Shown one piece after another: positions 40,726 through 50,316 of a DNA stretch of 64,000 nt. Both the position numbers and the translations under genes were made by a program. This DNA comes from Ignavibacteria bacterium (GTDB taxonomy: Bacteria > Bacteroidota > Ignavibacteria > OLB7), in assembly GCA_020635205.1 (NCBI GenBank), contig JACKAE010000002.1:682001-746000 (forward strand), read 5' to 3'. Position 1 is the stretch's first letter; each line of letters opens with the position of its first letter. Below the pieces are notes generated by a model. The model saw only the letters and a program-made list of their open reading frames with translations. It had not been told where the DNA came from and did no database searches.

Positions 40726-41646
40726 ATGAAAACGCTCGGATCAATACTGTTTCTCTTCTTGATTGGCATGCCGACAGCCATTCTGCTTGGGCAGGATGTG
40801 AGAGAGGGAGAAGCTCTCTTTAAGACTTGTGCAACGTGCCATTCTATCGGGGCAGGAAAGCTCATCGGTCCTGACCTTGCTAACATCGACCAGCGCCGGA
40901 CAGAGCCTTGGCTCATCAAGTTTATCCACTCATCACAGTCGATGGTGAAGGGGGGGGACAAGGATGCTGTGGCAATCTTCAACGAGTATAAGATCCCGAT
41001 GCCGGATCAGAATTTATCCGACCAACAGATCAGATCCATCCTTGCCTACATCGTCTCGAAAAGTCCGGGAAGAGAGGTTCCGAATAGTGAACCTGAGGTG
41101 GTAGCAGACAAGAAAGATGCGGTTGATAGCTTGTCAGATACCCTTAAGCCGGAGCCTCTTCCTCCCGGAACTATTGCTGGTCGGACGATTGAAGATGCAA
41201 CGAAGTTCGACTTCATAACAGGAGGGGGATTGTTTTCGGGGCGTCTCCGTTTCGACAATGGTGGTCCATCCTGCATCTCTTGCCACACGGTTAGAACAGA
41301 TGAAGTGATCTCAGGGGGGGCTTTAGCAAAAGACCTAACAGATTCATACGGAAGGTTGAGTGCTGCTGGCTTAGCTGCCTTTCTCGGATCACCACAATTC
41401 CCCGCTATGGCTACCGCATATCAGGATCATCCTCTTACCGAAGAGGAAATCTACGGTCTCGTCGCCTTCCTCAAAGAAGTGAATGATAACCCATCGCAGA
41501 GTGGGGGTAACTACGGAGTGGAACTTCTGTTGGGGGGAGGGATTGGAGCGGTTCTTCTCCTCGGGATGTATGCCGGGCTCTGGTTCCGACGAAGGAAGGG
41601 AACCGTTCACCAAGAGATATTCAGCAGGCAGATGAAGTCCGAGTAG
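40726..41646 (+). CDS. Membrane-bound diheme cytochrome c of the nar unit (NarC-like position)
   Basis: 306 residues. A signal peptide (MKTLGSILFLFLIGMPTAIL, cleavage near LLGQ) exports the protein. The first c-type domain holds CATCH (35-39) and the second CISCH (about 183-187), each with a later Met typical of class I cytochromes (IPMPDQNLSD; FPAMATAYQDHPLTEEEIYG). One helix near residues 265-287 (VELLLGGGIGAVLLLGMYAG) and a basic tail RRRKG anchor it. A diheme cytochrome encoded just before narG resembles the NarC position of Thermus nar operons, where it takes electrons from NarI. It may also connect Nar with the terminal oxidase pool. The gene is 99 bases upstream of narG. Confidence 0.88.
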   Translation: MKTLGSILFLFLIGMPTAILLGQDVREGEALFKTCATCHSIGAGKLIGPDLANIDQRRTEPWLIKFIHSSQSMVKGGDKDAVAIFNEYKIPMPDQNLSDQQIRSILAYIVSKSPGREVPNSEPEVVADKKDAVDSLSDTLKPEPLPPGTIAGRTIEDATKFDFITGGGLFSGRLRFDNGGPSCISCHTVRTDEVISGGALAKDLTDSYGRLSAAGLAAFLGSPQFPAMATAYQDHPLTEEEIYGLVAFLKEVNDNPSQSGGNYGVELLLGGGIGAVLLLGMYAGLWFRRRKGTVHQEIFSRQMKSE

Positions 41647-41653
41647 AGAGGAT

Positions 41654-41743
41654 ATGGGGAGAGCACCTGCACCAGAAAAATACCAGAGCACGTTGTTTGA
41701 TTTTCTTCGACAGATCAAGAGCTACCAACAACCAAGTAGATAA
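41654..41743 (+). CDS. 29-codon small ORF between cytochrome gene and narG
   Basis: 29 residues (starts MGRAPAPEKYQST, ends QQPSR) from ATG 41654, preceded by GAGAGG three bases upstream, stop at 41741-41743 two bases before the narG ATG at 41746. The short distance on both sides and the ribosome-binding site suggest a translated leader or small subunit. It has a central amphipathic stretch (LFDFLRQIKSY). No homologue recognised; chance cannot be excluded. Confidence 0.4.
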   Translation: MGRAPAPEKYQSTLFDFLRQIKSYQQPSR

Positions 41744-41745
41744 CC

Positions 41746-44700
41746 ATGAGTTGGATTGAGGACATCATTTCGCCGCAGACCCGTCAGTGGGAAGAGTTCT
41801 ATCGGAACCGTTTTCAGCACGATCGTGTTGTTCGGAGTACGCACGGTGTAAACTGTACAGGGGGATGCTCCTGGCAGATTCACGTTAAAGATGGAATTGT
41901 CGTTTGGGAAACTCAACAGCTTGACTATCCGTTGCTTGAGGGGAATCTTCCTCCGTACGAGCCGCGAGGTTGCCAGCGGGGTATTTCCTTCTCGTGGTAT
42001 CTCTACAGTCCTCTTCGCATTAAGTATCCGTTGATACGGGGAGCACTACTCGATCTTTACCGACTGGAGAAGGAGAAGGTAGGTGGCGATCCCCTGAAGG
42101 CGTGGGAGAACCTTCAGAATAATCATGAGCGTCGCCAACGGTATCAGAGTGCCCGTGGTAAGGGGGGATTCCGTAGGACGAGTTGGGACGAAGTGATGGA
42201 GATCATCGCCGCAGCAAATATCTACACAGCTAAAAAGTATGGCCCAGATAGAGTAATTGGCTTCTCCCCGATTCCTGCCATGTCGATGTTGAGCTATGCT
42301 GCCGGAAGTCGCTTCCTGCAACTCTTCGGAGGGGTGAACCTCAGCTTCTACGACTGGTATTGCGATTTGCCGAATGCTTCGCCAGAAATCTGGGGCGAGC
42401 AGACCGATGTCTGCGAGAGTGCCGACTGGTATAACTCGAAGTTCATCGCAGTGATGGGGGCAAACCTTAACATGACTCGTACCCCCGACGCCCACTTCTT
42501 TGCTGAAGCTCGCCACAACGGGACAAAAGCTGTTGTCTTCGCTCCCGACTTCAACCAAGTGGCAAAGTATGCCGACCAGTGGATACCCTTACACGCCGGG
42601 AGCGACGGGGCATTCTGGATGGGGGTGACACACGTAATCCTAAAAGAATTTCACCACGAAAAGCAGACCCCGTACTTCATCGACTATGTCAAGCGATATA
42701 CCGATTCTCCATATCTGGTAGAGCTAATTGAAGAGAAAGGAGTTTGGAAGCCGGGGCGGTTGTTCCGAGCAAACTCGGTTGAAAAATATAAAGATGTCGA
42801 GAATGGGGATTGGAAGTTCCTAAACGTGGATTCGGAGTCGGGTGAGTTGGTGATGCCGAAGGGGAGCATGGGACACCGTTGGGAGAAGGAGGGGGGAGAC
42901 TGGAATATGAAGCTGGAAGATGGTCTCAGTGGTGAGAACTACGACCCCCTCCTCACCTTCCTCGAACAGAACGATGGCGTTCAGCAAGTTGAGTTTGTGG
43001 ACTACGGACTCGATACGAAGAGCGTGCGAGGCATTCCCTATAGAACTGTAGAGAAAGTAGATGGTAGCATCGCCCGCGTGACGACGGTCTACGACTTGAC
43101 AATGGGACAGTATGGTGTTGATAGAGGTCTGCCGGGTGATTACGCAAAAGACTACAGTGACCCCGATGCTGCCTACACTCCGGCTTGGCAGGAAATTTTT
43201 ACCGGAGTTGGTTCGGAGACGGTTATCCGCTATGCAAGGGAGTGGGGGAGCACAGCCGAAGCAACGAAGGGAAAGTGTATGGTGATTATTGGCGCGGGAA
43301 TTAATCACTGGTATCATAACAACCTGATGTACCGCTCGGCGATTATGTCCTTAATGCTCTGCGGGTGTGTTGGAGTGAATGGGGGAGGGCTAAACCACTA
43401 CGTTGGGCAGGAGAAGTTAGCTCCGATGGATTCCTGGAGCACGATTGCCTTCGGTCGCGACTGGCAAGATGCGACTCGGGTACAGCAGGCTCCAATCTGG
43501 CACTACATCAACACCTGCCAATATCGCTACGACGGATTCTCCTCCAAGTACAACTCAACCCCTGAGAACGAGTGGACGGAGAGACACAACGCCGACCTTA
43601 TCTATAAGTCGGTTCGCATGGGCTGGATGCCTTTCTATCCGCAGTTCGACCGGAACACATTGGAGCTTTGCAAGGAGGCTGTAGAAATAGGGGGAGCAAC
43701 GAACGACGATGAGATAAAGGCTTATGTTCTCAAGAAGCTCCAGACCAAAGAAGTGAACTATGCAGTGAGTGATCCCGAAGCTGAGTCGAACTTCCCCCGC
43801 CTCTGGTTCATCTGGCGTGGGAACGCCATTATGGGGAGCATGAAGGGGCACGAGTATCTCTTAAAGCACTATCTCGGAACACACTCAAACGCAATCGGAG
43901 AAGATTCCGACCAGCATACCAACGAGGTGAAGTGGCACGAAGTTGCCCCGACAGGGAAGATGGATCTTGTAGTAGACCTGAACTTCCGCATGGATTCTTC
44001 GGCACTATACTCCGATATAGTTCTCCCTGCTGCCTCGTGGTACGAGAAGACAGACTTGAACAGTACCGACATGCACTCCTTTATTCACCCACTCTCGGCA
44101 GCGATCGCTCCAGTCTGGGAGGCGAAGACCGACTGGGAAATTTTCCGGACGATTGCGAAGGTGACCAGTGATCTGGCCGAGCAGGAGTTCAGTGAACCGC
44201 AGAAAGATATTGTTGCCGCCCCTCTCTCTCACGACAGTGTCGACGAGGTGTCGCAGGTTGAAGTGAAGGATTGGTATTTAGGTGAGTGCGAGGCAATTCC
44301 GGGGAAGACCACTCACAAGTTGGTTGTTGTCGACCGTGACTACACGCAGATATACAACAAGTTCATCTCCCTTGGGGATAAGGTGCTGAAGAATAATCTC
44401 GGTGCTCACGGCAATAGCTATGCAGCGGGAGATGTATACGAAGAGATGCTTGACTCGCCTCACTTCCCCGTAGTGAAGGTCGGAGAGAAGACCTATCCCT
44501 CAATTAAAGAAGATATAGAGGCAGCCAACGCCGTTCTCCAGCTCTCTTCGTTGACCAACGGTGAGCTTACCTACCGTGCATATAAGAATGCTGAGAAGAA
44601 GACAGGACTTGTTCTGACCGATCTGTCGGAAGGAAGCCGTGATGTTCGGATGACCTATGCTGAACTTCAAGCGCAGCCTCGACGCTACAACACTTCGCCA

Positions 44701-45369
44701 CTCTGGTCCGGTCTGATGCATCAGGGGAGGGCATACTCTGCATTTACCTACAATGTCGAGCGTCTCGTCCCTTGGCGGACGTTGACCGGACGGCAGCACT
44801 TCTATCTGGATCACGAACTCTATCTCGCATTTGGTGAACACTTGCCAACCTACAAGCCATCCCCAAAACCGGAACTCTACGGTGACTTGAAGGAGACCCT
44901 GAAGGGGGGAAAGGCTCGGGTGCTGAACTGCCTAACGCCACACGGAAAGTGGCACATCCACTCGACCTACATGGAGAATCTTCGGATGCTCACTCTCTCG
45001 CGAGGGTGCGAACCGGTCTGGATGAGCGAAGTAGATGCCGCCGCACTTGGGATCAAGGATAACGATTGGGTGGAGGTCTACAACGACCATGGCGTATATG
45101 CAACACGAGCTGTCGTAAGCTCACGTATTCCGAAGGGAGTCTGCATTGTTTACCACGTTCCAGAGCGGACTGTCGGCATTCCGAAATCGCAAGTGCGTGG
45201 GAACAAGAGGGCTGGCGGACACAACAGTCTAACCCGCATTCACTTGAAGCCAAACCTCTTGTCTGGGGGATACGGGCAGTTTAGTTACCACTTCAATTAC
45301 TGGGGTCCAACCGCGCCGAACCGTGACACACACGTGGTTGTGAAGAAGATGGAGAGAGTAATCTTTTAG
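41746..45369 (+). CDS. narG: Respiratory nitrate reductase alpha subunit NarG
   Basis: 1207 residues. It reduces nitrate to nitrite with molybdenum bis-MGD at the cytoplasmic face of the inner membrane. The FS0 cluster ligands are His-x3-Cys-x3-Cys in STHGVNCTGGCSWQIHV, with the fourth Cys in PPYEPRGCQRG. The Mo ligand Asp is in SFYDWYCDLPNASPEIWGEQ, the standard NarG motif. The N terminus lacks a twin-arginine signal, so the enzyme is of the cytoplasmic, not the pNar (periplasm-facing) type. Length is close to the usual 1240. First large gene of narGHJI, after a promoter shared with the cytochrome gene. Frame intact. Confidence 0.97.
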   Translation: MSWIEDIISPQTRQWEEFYRNRFQHDRVVRSTHGVNCTGGCSWQIHVKDGIVVWETQQLDYPLLEGNLPPYEPRGCQRGISFSWYLYSPLRIKYPLIRGALLDLYRLEKEKVGGDPLKAWENLQNNHERRQRYQSARGKGGFRRTSWDEVMEIIAAANIYTAKKYGPDRVIGFSPIPAMSMLSYAAGSRFLQLFGGVNLSFYDWYCDLPNASPEIWGEQTDVCESADWYNSKFIAVMGANLNMTRTPDAHFFAEARHNGTKAVVFAPDFNQVAKYADQWIPLHAGSDGAFWMGVTHVILKEFHHEKQTPYFIDYVKRYTDSPYLVELIEEKGVWKPGRLFRANSVEKYKDVENGDWKFLNVDSESGELVMPKGSMGHRWEKEGGDWNMKLEDGLSGENYDPLLTFLEQNDGVQQVEFVDYGLDTKSVRGIPYRTVEKVDGSIARVTTVYDLTMGQYGVDRGLPGDYAKDYSDPDAAYTPAWQEIFTGVGSETVIRYAREWGSTAEATKGKCMVIIGAGINHWYHNNLMYRSAIMSLMLCGCVGVNGGGLNHYVGQEKLAPMDSWSTIAFGRDWQDATRVQQAPIWHYINTCQYRYDGFSSKYNSTPENEWTERHNADLIYKSVRMGWMPFYPQFDRNTLELCKEAVEIGGATNDDEIKAYVLKKLQTKEVNYAVSDPEAESNFPRLWFIWRGNAIMGSMKGHEYLLKHYLGTHSNAIGEDSDQHTNEVKWHEVAPTGKMDLVVDLNFRMDSSALYSDIVLPAASWYEKTDLNSTDMHSFIHPLSAAIAPVWEAKTDWEIFRTIAKVTSDLAEQEFSEPQKDIVAAPLSHDSVDEVSQVEVKDWYLGECEAIPGKTTHKLVVVDRDYTQIYNKFISLGDKVLKNNLGAHGNSYAAGDVYEEMLDSPHFPVVKVGEKTYPSIKEDIEAANAVLQLSSLTNGELTYRAYKNAEKKTGLVLTDLSEGSRDVRMTYAELQAQPRRYNTSPLWSGLMHQGRAYSAFTYNVERLVPWRTLTGRQHFYLDHELYLAFGEHLPTYKPSPKPELYGDLKETLKGGKARVLNCLTPHGKWHIHSTYMENLRMLTLSRGCEPVWMSEVDAAALGIKDNDWVEVYNDHGVYATRAVVSSRIPKGVCIVYHVPERTVGIPKSQVRGNKRAGGHNSLTRIHLKPNLLSGGYGQFSYHFNYWGPTAPNRDTHVVVKKMERVIF

Positions 45370-45500
45370 CTGCCGAGCGCAGGTAAACGTTGAATGAGCT
45401 TGGGGAGAGTTGTTCTTCTTCTACTGAAGAAGAGAAGAAGCATTGTAGGCAGAAACATCAAGAATCAGTTCGATCACTAACGCCATAATCAGGAAGCGCT

Positions 45501-47054
45501 ATGGATATCCGGGCACAAATTTCAATGGTCTTTCACTTAGACAAGTGCATTGGCTGCCACACCTGTTCGGTTGCTTGTAAGAACATCTGGACCGATCGGA
45601 AGGGGGCAGAGTACATGTGGTGGAACAACGTGGAGACGAAACCGGGGACAGGGTATCCTACCAGGTGGGAGGATCAAGATATATACAAGGGGGGGTGGAA
45701 GAAAGAACGTGAAGGAGAGCTTGGCTTAAGGGGGAGCGGAAAGCTGCGAGGGTTGTTGAATATCTTCCACAATCCTCACTTACCTGTGATCGATGACTAC
45801 TACGAACCCTTCACCTACAAGTATCTCGACCTAATCGAATCTCCTGAAGGGGATGACCAGCCAACAGCTCGCCCTGTGTCGCTTATCACTGGTGAACCGA
45901 TCGACATTAAAATGGGACCGAACTGGGATGATGACCTTAGCGGAACACCCGATTATGCTCGCAAAGACCCAAACCTGCACGACCTGAGTCCAGCAGAACA
46001 GGAGGCGATGTTTCAGCTTGAGCGGATGGCGATGTTTTACCTTCCTCGCATCTGCAATCACTGCTTAAACCCAGCCTGCGTTGCAGCCTGTCCGTCGGGG
46101 GCAATCTATAAGCGGGGAGAAGATGGAGTAGTTCTGATTAACCAACAGGTCTGCCGTGCCTGGCGAATGTGCGTTACCGCCTGCCCATACAAGAAGACCT
46201 ACTACAACTGGTCGACAGGGAAGTCGGAGAAGTGTATTCTCTGTTACCCTCGCCTTGAGTCAGGGCACGCCCCGGCCTGTATGCACTCCTGCGTTGGCCG
46301 TATCCGCTACCTCGGGGTAGTTCTCTACGATGCCGACGAGATTCGCCTTGTGGCCGAGACAGAGGATGAAAAAGACCTTGTCGCTCGGCAGCGGAGTATG
46401 ATAATGGATCCGTTCGCCCCCGGAGTAATCGAGGCAGCGAAGAAGAATGGTATTCCCGACAGCACAATTCAAGCAGCGCAACGATCCCCTGTCTACAAGT
46501 TTGTTCGAGAGTGGGGGCTTGCCCTACCCCTTCACCCTGAATTCCGAACACTACCGATGCTCTTCTACGTTCCACCACTTCTGCCGGTGATGGCAAGCCT
46601 CGGCGCGTCCGATTCATCGCAGGCAGCGAAGGTGAACCCGATGGCGAAAGTCTGGGATGAAGGGAGACTCTACAACTCGACAACCGAGGAGTTGTGGGGG
46701 ACAATTGACCAAGCACGGTTCCCGCTGAAGTATATGGCGAACCTCTTTACTGGAGGGGATGAAGAGGGGATCAAGGTTGTGCTGAAAAAACTGATGGCGG
46801 TTCGCATCTGGCGACGCCACGTCACTGTCGGAGATGTCTCCGCAGAGCGGGCACAAGAGGCCTTGAGTGGAGCCGGCATCGATTCTGAAATGGCCGACGC
46901 AATCTACAATCTCACAACCCTCGCAAAGTTCGACGACCGATTCGTGATTCCACCATCGCATCGCGAGCAGGCAATTGAAATGGTGGAGTTCGTAGGAGAT
47001 GCCAAAGGATCAACTGGCTTCGGGTTCAAGGAGCAACCAATGAGAGGATTATAG
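45501..47054 (+). CDS. narH: Nitrate reductase beta subunit NarH
   Basis: 517 residues. NarH carries four iron-sulphur clusters between NarI and NarG. Motifs: CIGCHTCSVACKNIW near the start; CNHCLNPACVAACPSGAIYK; CRAWRMCVTACPYKK, in which Trp replaces a Cys as in the 3Fe-4S cluster of known NarH; and CILCYPRLESGHAPACMHSC. The C-terminal part includes FVGDAKGSTGFGF. There is a 131-base gap after narG, longer than in E. coli, with no obvious terminator. Usual length and full ligand set, so the subunit is expected to be active. Confidence 0.97.
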   Translation: MDIRAQISMVFHLDKCIGCHTCSVACKNIWTDRKGAEYMWWNNVETKPGTGYPTRWEDQDIYKGGWKKEREGELGLRGSGKLRGLLNIFHNPHLPVIDDYYEPFTYKYLDLIESPEGDDQPTARPVSLITGEPIDIKMGPNWDDDLSGTPDYARKDPNLHDLSPAEQEAMFQLERMAMFYLPRICNHCLNPACVAACPSGAIYKRGEDGVVLINQQVCRAWRMCVTACPYKKTYYNWSTGKSEKCILCYPRLESGHAPACMHSCVGRIRYLGVVLYDADEIRLVAETEDEKDLVARQRSMIMDPFAPGVIEAAKKNGIPDSTIQAAQRSPVYKFVREWGLALPLHPEFRTLPMLFYVPPLLPVMASLGASDSSQAAKVNPMAKVWDEGRLYNSTTEELWGTIDQARFPLKYMANLFTGGDEEGIKVVLKKLMAVRIWRRHVTVGDVSAERAQEALSGAGIDSEMADAIYNLTTLAKFDDRFVIPPSHREQAIEMVEFVGDAKGSTGFGFKEQPMRGL

Positions 47055-47087
47055 GAAAGAGAGAGTTCACCGTTTTTGGAGAGTGCA

Positions 47088-47771
47088 ATGACGTATACAA
47101 TTGAGGAATCACGACCCTTTGATCTGTTGGCCGATCTCTTCGCTTACCCGGAAGAGGGTTTTGCACACCGCGTGGAGCAGATTGCTGTCGCGCTCGAGGA
47201 GACACTCCCGGCGGTGGCAGCCGAGCTCACGCGCTTTAGGGAGTTCGTTCGGAACGCAGAGCAGATTGAGGTGGAAGAAGTCTACACCCGTTCCTTCGAC
47301 GTGCAGGCAATCACAACAATTGACATCGGATATGTTCTCTTTGGTGATGACTACAAGCGGGGCGCGTTGTTGGTGAACCTGAACAGGGAAGAGAGTGAAG
47401 CCGGTGTTGACCCCGGAAACGAGCTGGCAGATCATCTGCCGAACGTTCTACGGTTGTTGGGGAGGATGGAGGATATGGCTCTGCGGCAGGAGCTTGTTGA
47501 AAAGATCGTTGCCCCCGCCGTCAACAAAATCATCGGAGAATTCACTCCAGAAAAAGTAGAGTCGAAAAACAATATCTACAGAAAACACTACAAGACGTTG
47601 ATCGAGCGATCCGACAACTACAGTCTGATCTACCAACAGCCACTGAAGGCTGTGGCAGTATTGCTCAACACCTTTTTCAACCTTCAGAGTGGAGGGGAAG
47701 GGGAACAAATACAGAGGTCTACAGCCGATTTTCTCGGCACTGTCGGGAAAGAGATTGCGATAGAAGGATAA
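47088..47771 (+). CDS. narJ: Nitrate reductase assembly chaperone NarJ
   Basis: 227 residues from the ATG at 47088, with a GGAG ribosome-binding site 6 bases upstream; an in-frame TTG at 47076 is rejected. NarJ belongs to the TorD/DmsD helical chaperones that bind NarG and assist cofactor loading. Family marks: LADLFAYPEEGFAHRVEQIA near the start, EEVYTRSFDVQAITTIDIGY and LFGDDYKRGALLVNLNREE (Y-x-FGDD motif region), then LPNVLRLLGRM. Sits 33 bases after narH. Confidence 0.92.
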   Translation: MTYTIEESRPFDLLADLFAYPEEGFAHRVEQIAVALEETLPAVAAELTRFREFVRNAEQIEVEEVYTRSFDVQAITTIDIGYVLFGDDYKRGALLVNLNREESEAGVDPGNELADHLPNVLRLLGRMEDMALRQELVEKIVAPAVNKIIGEFTPEKVESKNNIYRKHYKTLIERSDNYSLIYQQPLKAVAVLLNTFFNLQSGGEGEQIQRSTADFLGTVGKEIAIEG

Positions 47772-47850
47772 AGAAGAGATGGCATCTACTACTTAGTTCG
47801 AACCGTGCAATTGGCTGCAAACAACTTTCAACCAACTACGATCTATCAAC

Positions 47851-48576
47851 ATGTTTCTCGATAATTTTCTTTTCATAGGTCTTCCCTACATTGCGATTAT
47901 CATTTTCATCGTCGGGACAGTTTACCGTTATCGGGCGACAAAGTTCAACTACTCCTCGCTCAGTTCACAGTTCCTCGAAGGGAAGAAACTTTTCTGGGGA
48001 TCAGTCCCGTTCCACTGGGGAATTATAGCCCTCTTCTTCGGTCACTTGATTGCCTTCCTCATTCCGCGTGGAGTGTTGGCCTGGAACAGCCATCCACTAC
48101 GACTTCTGGTGATCGAGGTCGGAGCCTTCATTTTTGGACTGACTGTTCTGTTCGGCCTTTCCATGTTGATCTATCGTCGCCTCACCAACCAGCGTCTCTC
48201 AAGGGTAACATCCCCAATGGATTGGACAGTTGAGGGCTTACTCTTGCTTCAGGTTATCCTCGGTCTCTGGGTAGCCTACGAGTTCCGTTGGGGGTCATCT
48301 TGGTTCGCAGCCACACTCACCCCCTACCTTCGTTCTCTCTTCATCCTTCAACCAGAGATTACGGCGGTTAGTGCGATGCCTCTGGTTGTGAAACTTCACA
48401 TTGCATTCGCCTTCGTGATCTTCGCGATGATCCCCTTCTCCAGACTGGTTCACGTTTTAGTCTACCCTCTTCACTATCTCTGGCGTCCTTACCAGCGTGT
48501 TCTCTGGAACTGGGATAAATCCCGTATCCGCCATCCCGACACTCAGTGGACTAAAGAATCACCGAGAAATACGTAG
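47851..48576 (+). CDS. narI: Nitrate reductase gamma subunit NarI (cytochrome b)
   Basis: 241 residues with five membrane helices. It oxidises quinol in the membrane and binds two b hemes. Histidine ligands appear in FHWGIIALFFGHLIAFLIPR and, in the last helix, VKLHIAFAFVIFAMIPFSRL then VHVLVYPLHYLW. The arrangement and length match NarI of known complexes. It is the last structural gene of narGHJI; the NarK gene follows 140 bases on. Confidence 0.95.
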   Translation: MFLDNFLFIGLPYIAIIIFIVGTVYRYRATKFNYSSLSSQFLEGKKLFWGSVPFHWGIIALFFGHLIAFLIPRGVLAWNSHPLRLLVIEVGAFIFGLTVLFGLSMLIYRRLTNQRLSRVTSPMDWTVEGLLLLQVILGLWVAYEFRWGSSWFAATLTPYLRSLFILQPEITAVSAMPLVVKLHIAFAFVIFAMIPFSRLVHVLVYPLHYLWRPYQRVLWNWDKSRIRHPDTQWTKESPRNT

Positions 48577-48715
48577 CCGATCCTTTCCCAACAGAAAACA
48601 AGTTCATCCACACTACTGCGAATGACGCGAGGAGTGTGGTCGAGAAGACTCTTTGCCAAATCTCTGGGAAGATTCTCCAGAGCTGAGTAAACGAACGAAT
48701 TTGAAGGAGGCTCTG

Positions 48716-50236
48716 ATGCAGACTGAAGCCACATCAACATCACACAGAATTTTATTTCTCAACACATTCGCTTTCACTATCTGCTTTGCGGCTTGGATGC
48801 TCAACGGTGTGTTGGTGACATTCCTTGCCGACAACCGGGTCTTCAATTGGGGACCGGTTGAGATCGGTTGGCTAATGGGAATACCTGTGCTAACCGGCTC
48901 TCTCTTCCGTTTGCCAGCCGGTATCCTTACCGATAAGTATGGCGGTAAACCGGTTTTCGGCACGCTCCTGATACTCTGCGCACTGCCGATGTTCCTTCTC
49001 TCGTATGCTAACAGCTTCCTTACGTTTGCTCTCTGTGGATTCGGATTCGGACTGACTGGTGTCAGCTTTGCAATTGGCATTGCCTTTACCTCTGTTTGGT
49101 ATCCGAAAAAGCGTCAAGGGACAGCACTCGGAATTTTTGGTGCTGGTAATGCCGGTGCAGCACTGACAACGTTGATTGCCCCATCACTTCTGAAAAACCT
49201 AACCAACGGTGCAACGAACGTCGAAGGGTGGCGGACGTTGCCGATTATCTACGCCGTTGCACTCTTGATTACCGGGATTCTCTTCCTCCTCTTCACTGTC
49301 AACAAGAAACCAGAATCCTCTGCTCGAACATTGCGTGGGCAGTTGCAGCCGTTGAAGAACATTCGGGTTTGGCGGTTCGGCATCTACTATTTCTTAGTCT
49401 TTGGATGTTTCGTTGCCTTCTCGCAGTGGTTGGTTCCCTACTTCGTGAACGTCTACTCGCTTTCGCTGATTACTGCCGGGTTGTTCGCGGCACTCTTCAG
49501 TTTCCCTTCCGGTGTGATTCGTGCGCTCGGTGGGTGGATGTCCGATAAGTACGGAGCGCGGCGGGTGATGTATTGGGTGCTCGGCAGTTCAACTATCATC
49601 AGTCTCTTCTTGATTGTCCCCCGCATGGAAATCATTTCGCCGGGAAGGGGAGTAATGGCGAAACGTGGGGGAGTGATAACGGCAGTCTCCGATTCAGCAA
49701 TCATCATTGATGAAAAACTCCCGTCCGGAAAAACCGAAACGCAAAATCTGCCATTGAAACGGAAGGTTGTCTCTGACAAGCCGATAGATAACAATGCGCT
49801 CATCTTTCCAACAAAGGAAGGCTGGCAAGAACCAATGGTTGCTGCGGGTGATGCCGTTGAGAAAAAACAACTCTTAGCCAAAGGGGTAACCCGAATCTTC
49901 TTTCAGGCAAACGTTTGGGTCTTTGCTGTCCTCGTTATTCTCATCGGCTCTATTTGGGGGATCGGCAAAGCTGCCGTCTACAAACACATTCCCGACTATT
50001 TCCCGGAAGAAGTTGGCGTTGTTGGGGGGATGGTTGGTGTTCTCGGTGGATTGGGAGGATTCGTCGGACCGGTTGTTTTTGGCTATCTGTTGGAGTGGAC
50101 AGGACTCTGGACAAGCTGCTGGATGTTCATGTTCTTCCTCTCGATACTCTGTCTCTTCTGGATGCACCGTGTCATTCAGAAGATGATGAGGCAGGAAGCC
50201 CCCGAACTGTCACGACAGATCGAGGAGAAGTTGTAG
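48716..50236 (+). CDS. narK: NarK-type nitrate/nitrite MFS transporter with inserted beta domain
   Basis: 506 residues from the ATG at 48716, with GGAGG 6 bases upstream; the in-frame ATG at 48653 is too early. It is a 12-helix major facilitator of the nitrate/nitrite porter family. The nitrate signature regions appear (FGFGLTGVSFAIGIAFTSVW, FGAGNAGAALTT, LGGLGGFVGPVVFGYL). Between helices 8 and 9, residues about 300-396 form a soluble insert: MEIISPGRGVMAKRGGVITA, SGKTETQNLPLKRKV and WQEPMVAAGDAVEKKQLLAK. This resembles a biotinyl/lipoyl-like barrel-sandwich (hammerhead) domain without the modified Lys. A similar insert occurs in some NarK of Bacteroidetes. Its role is unknown. Confidence 0.9.
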   Translation: MQTEATSTSHRILFLNTFAFTICFAAWMLNGVLVTFLADNRVFNWGPVEIGWLMGIPVLTGSLFRLPAGILTDKYGGKPVFGTLLILCALPMFLLSYANSFLTFALCGFGFGLTGVSFAIGIAFTSVWYPKKRQGTALGIFGAGNAGAALTTLIAPSLLKNLTNGATNVEGWRTLPIIYAVALLITGILFLLFTVNKKPESSARTLRGQLQPLKNIRVWRFGIYYFLVFGCFVAFSQWLVPYFVNVYSLSLITAGLFAALFSFPSGVIRALGGWMSDKYGARRVMYWVLGSSTIISLFLIVPRMEIISPGRGVMAKRGGVITAVSDSAIIIDEKLPSGKTETQNLPLKRKVVSDKPIDNNALIFPTKEGWQEPMVAAGDAVEKKQLLAKGVTRIFFQANVWVFAVLVILIGSIWGIGKAAVYKHIPDYFPEEVGVVGGMVGVLGGLGGFVGPVVFGYLLEWTGLWTSCWMFMFFLSILCLFWMHRVIQKMMRQEAPELSRQIEEKL

Positions 50237-50316
50237 TTGCTGTTTGTGCGAAACGCTCTCCTCTCTGACCAAAGGGGAACAAATCATCAAGGAACTAACG
50301 TGAAGAGAGAACAACG

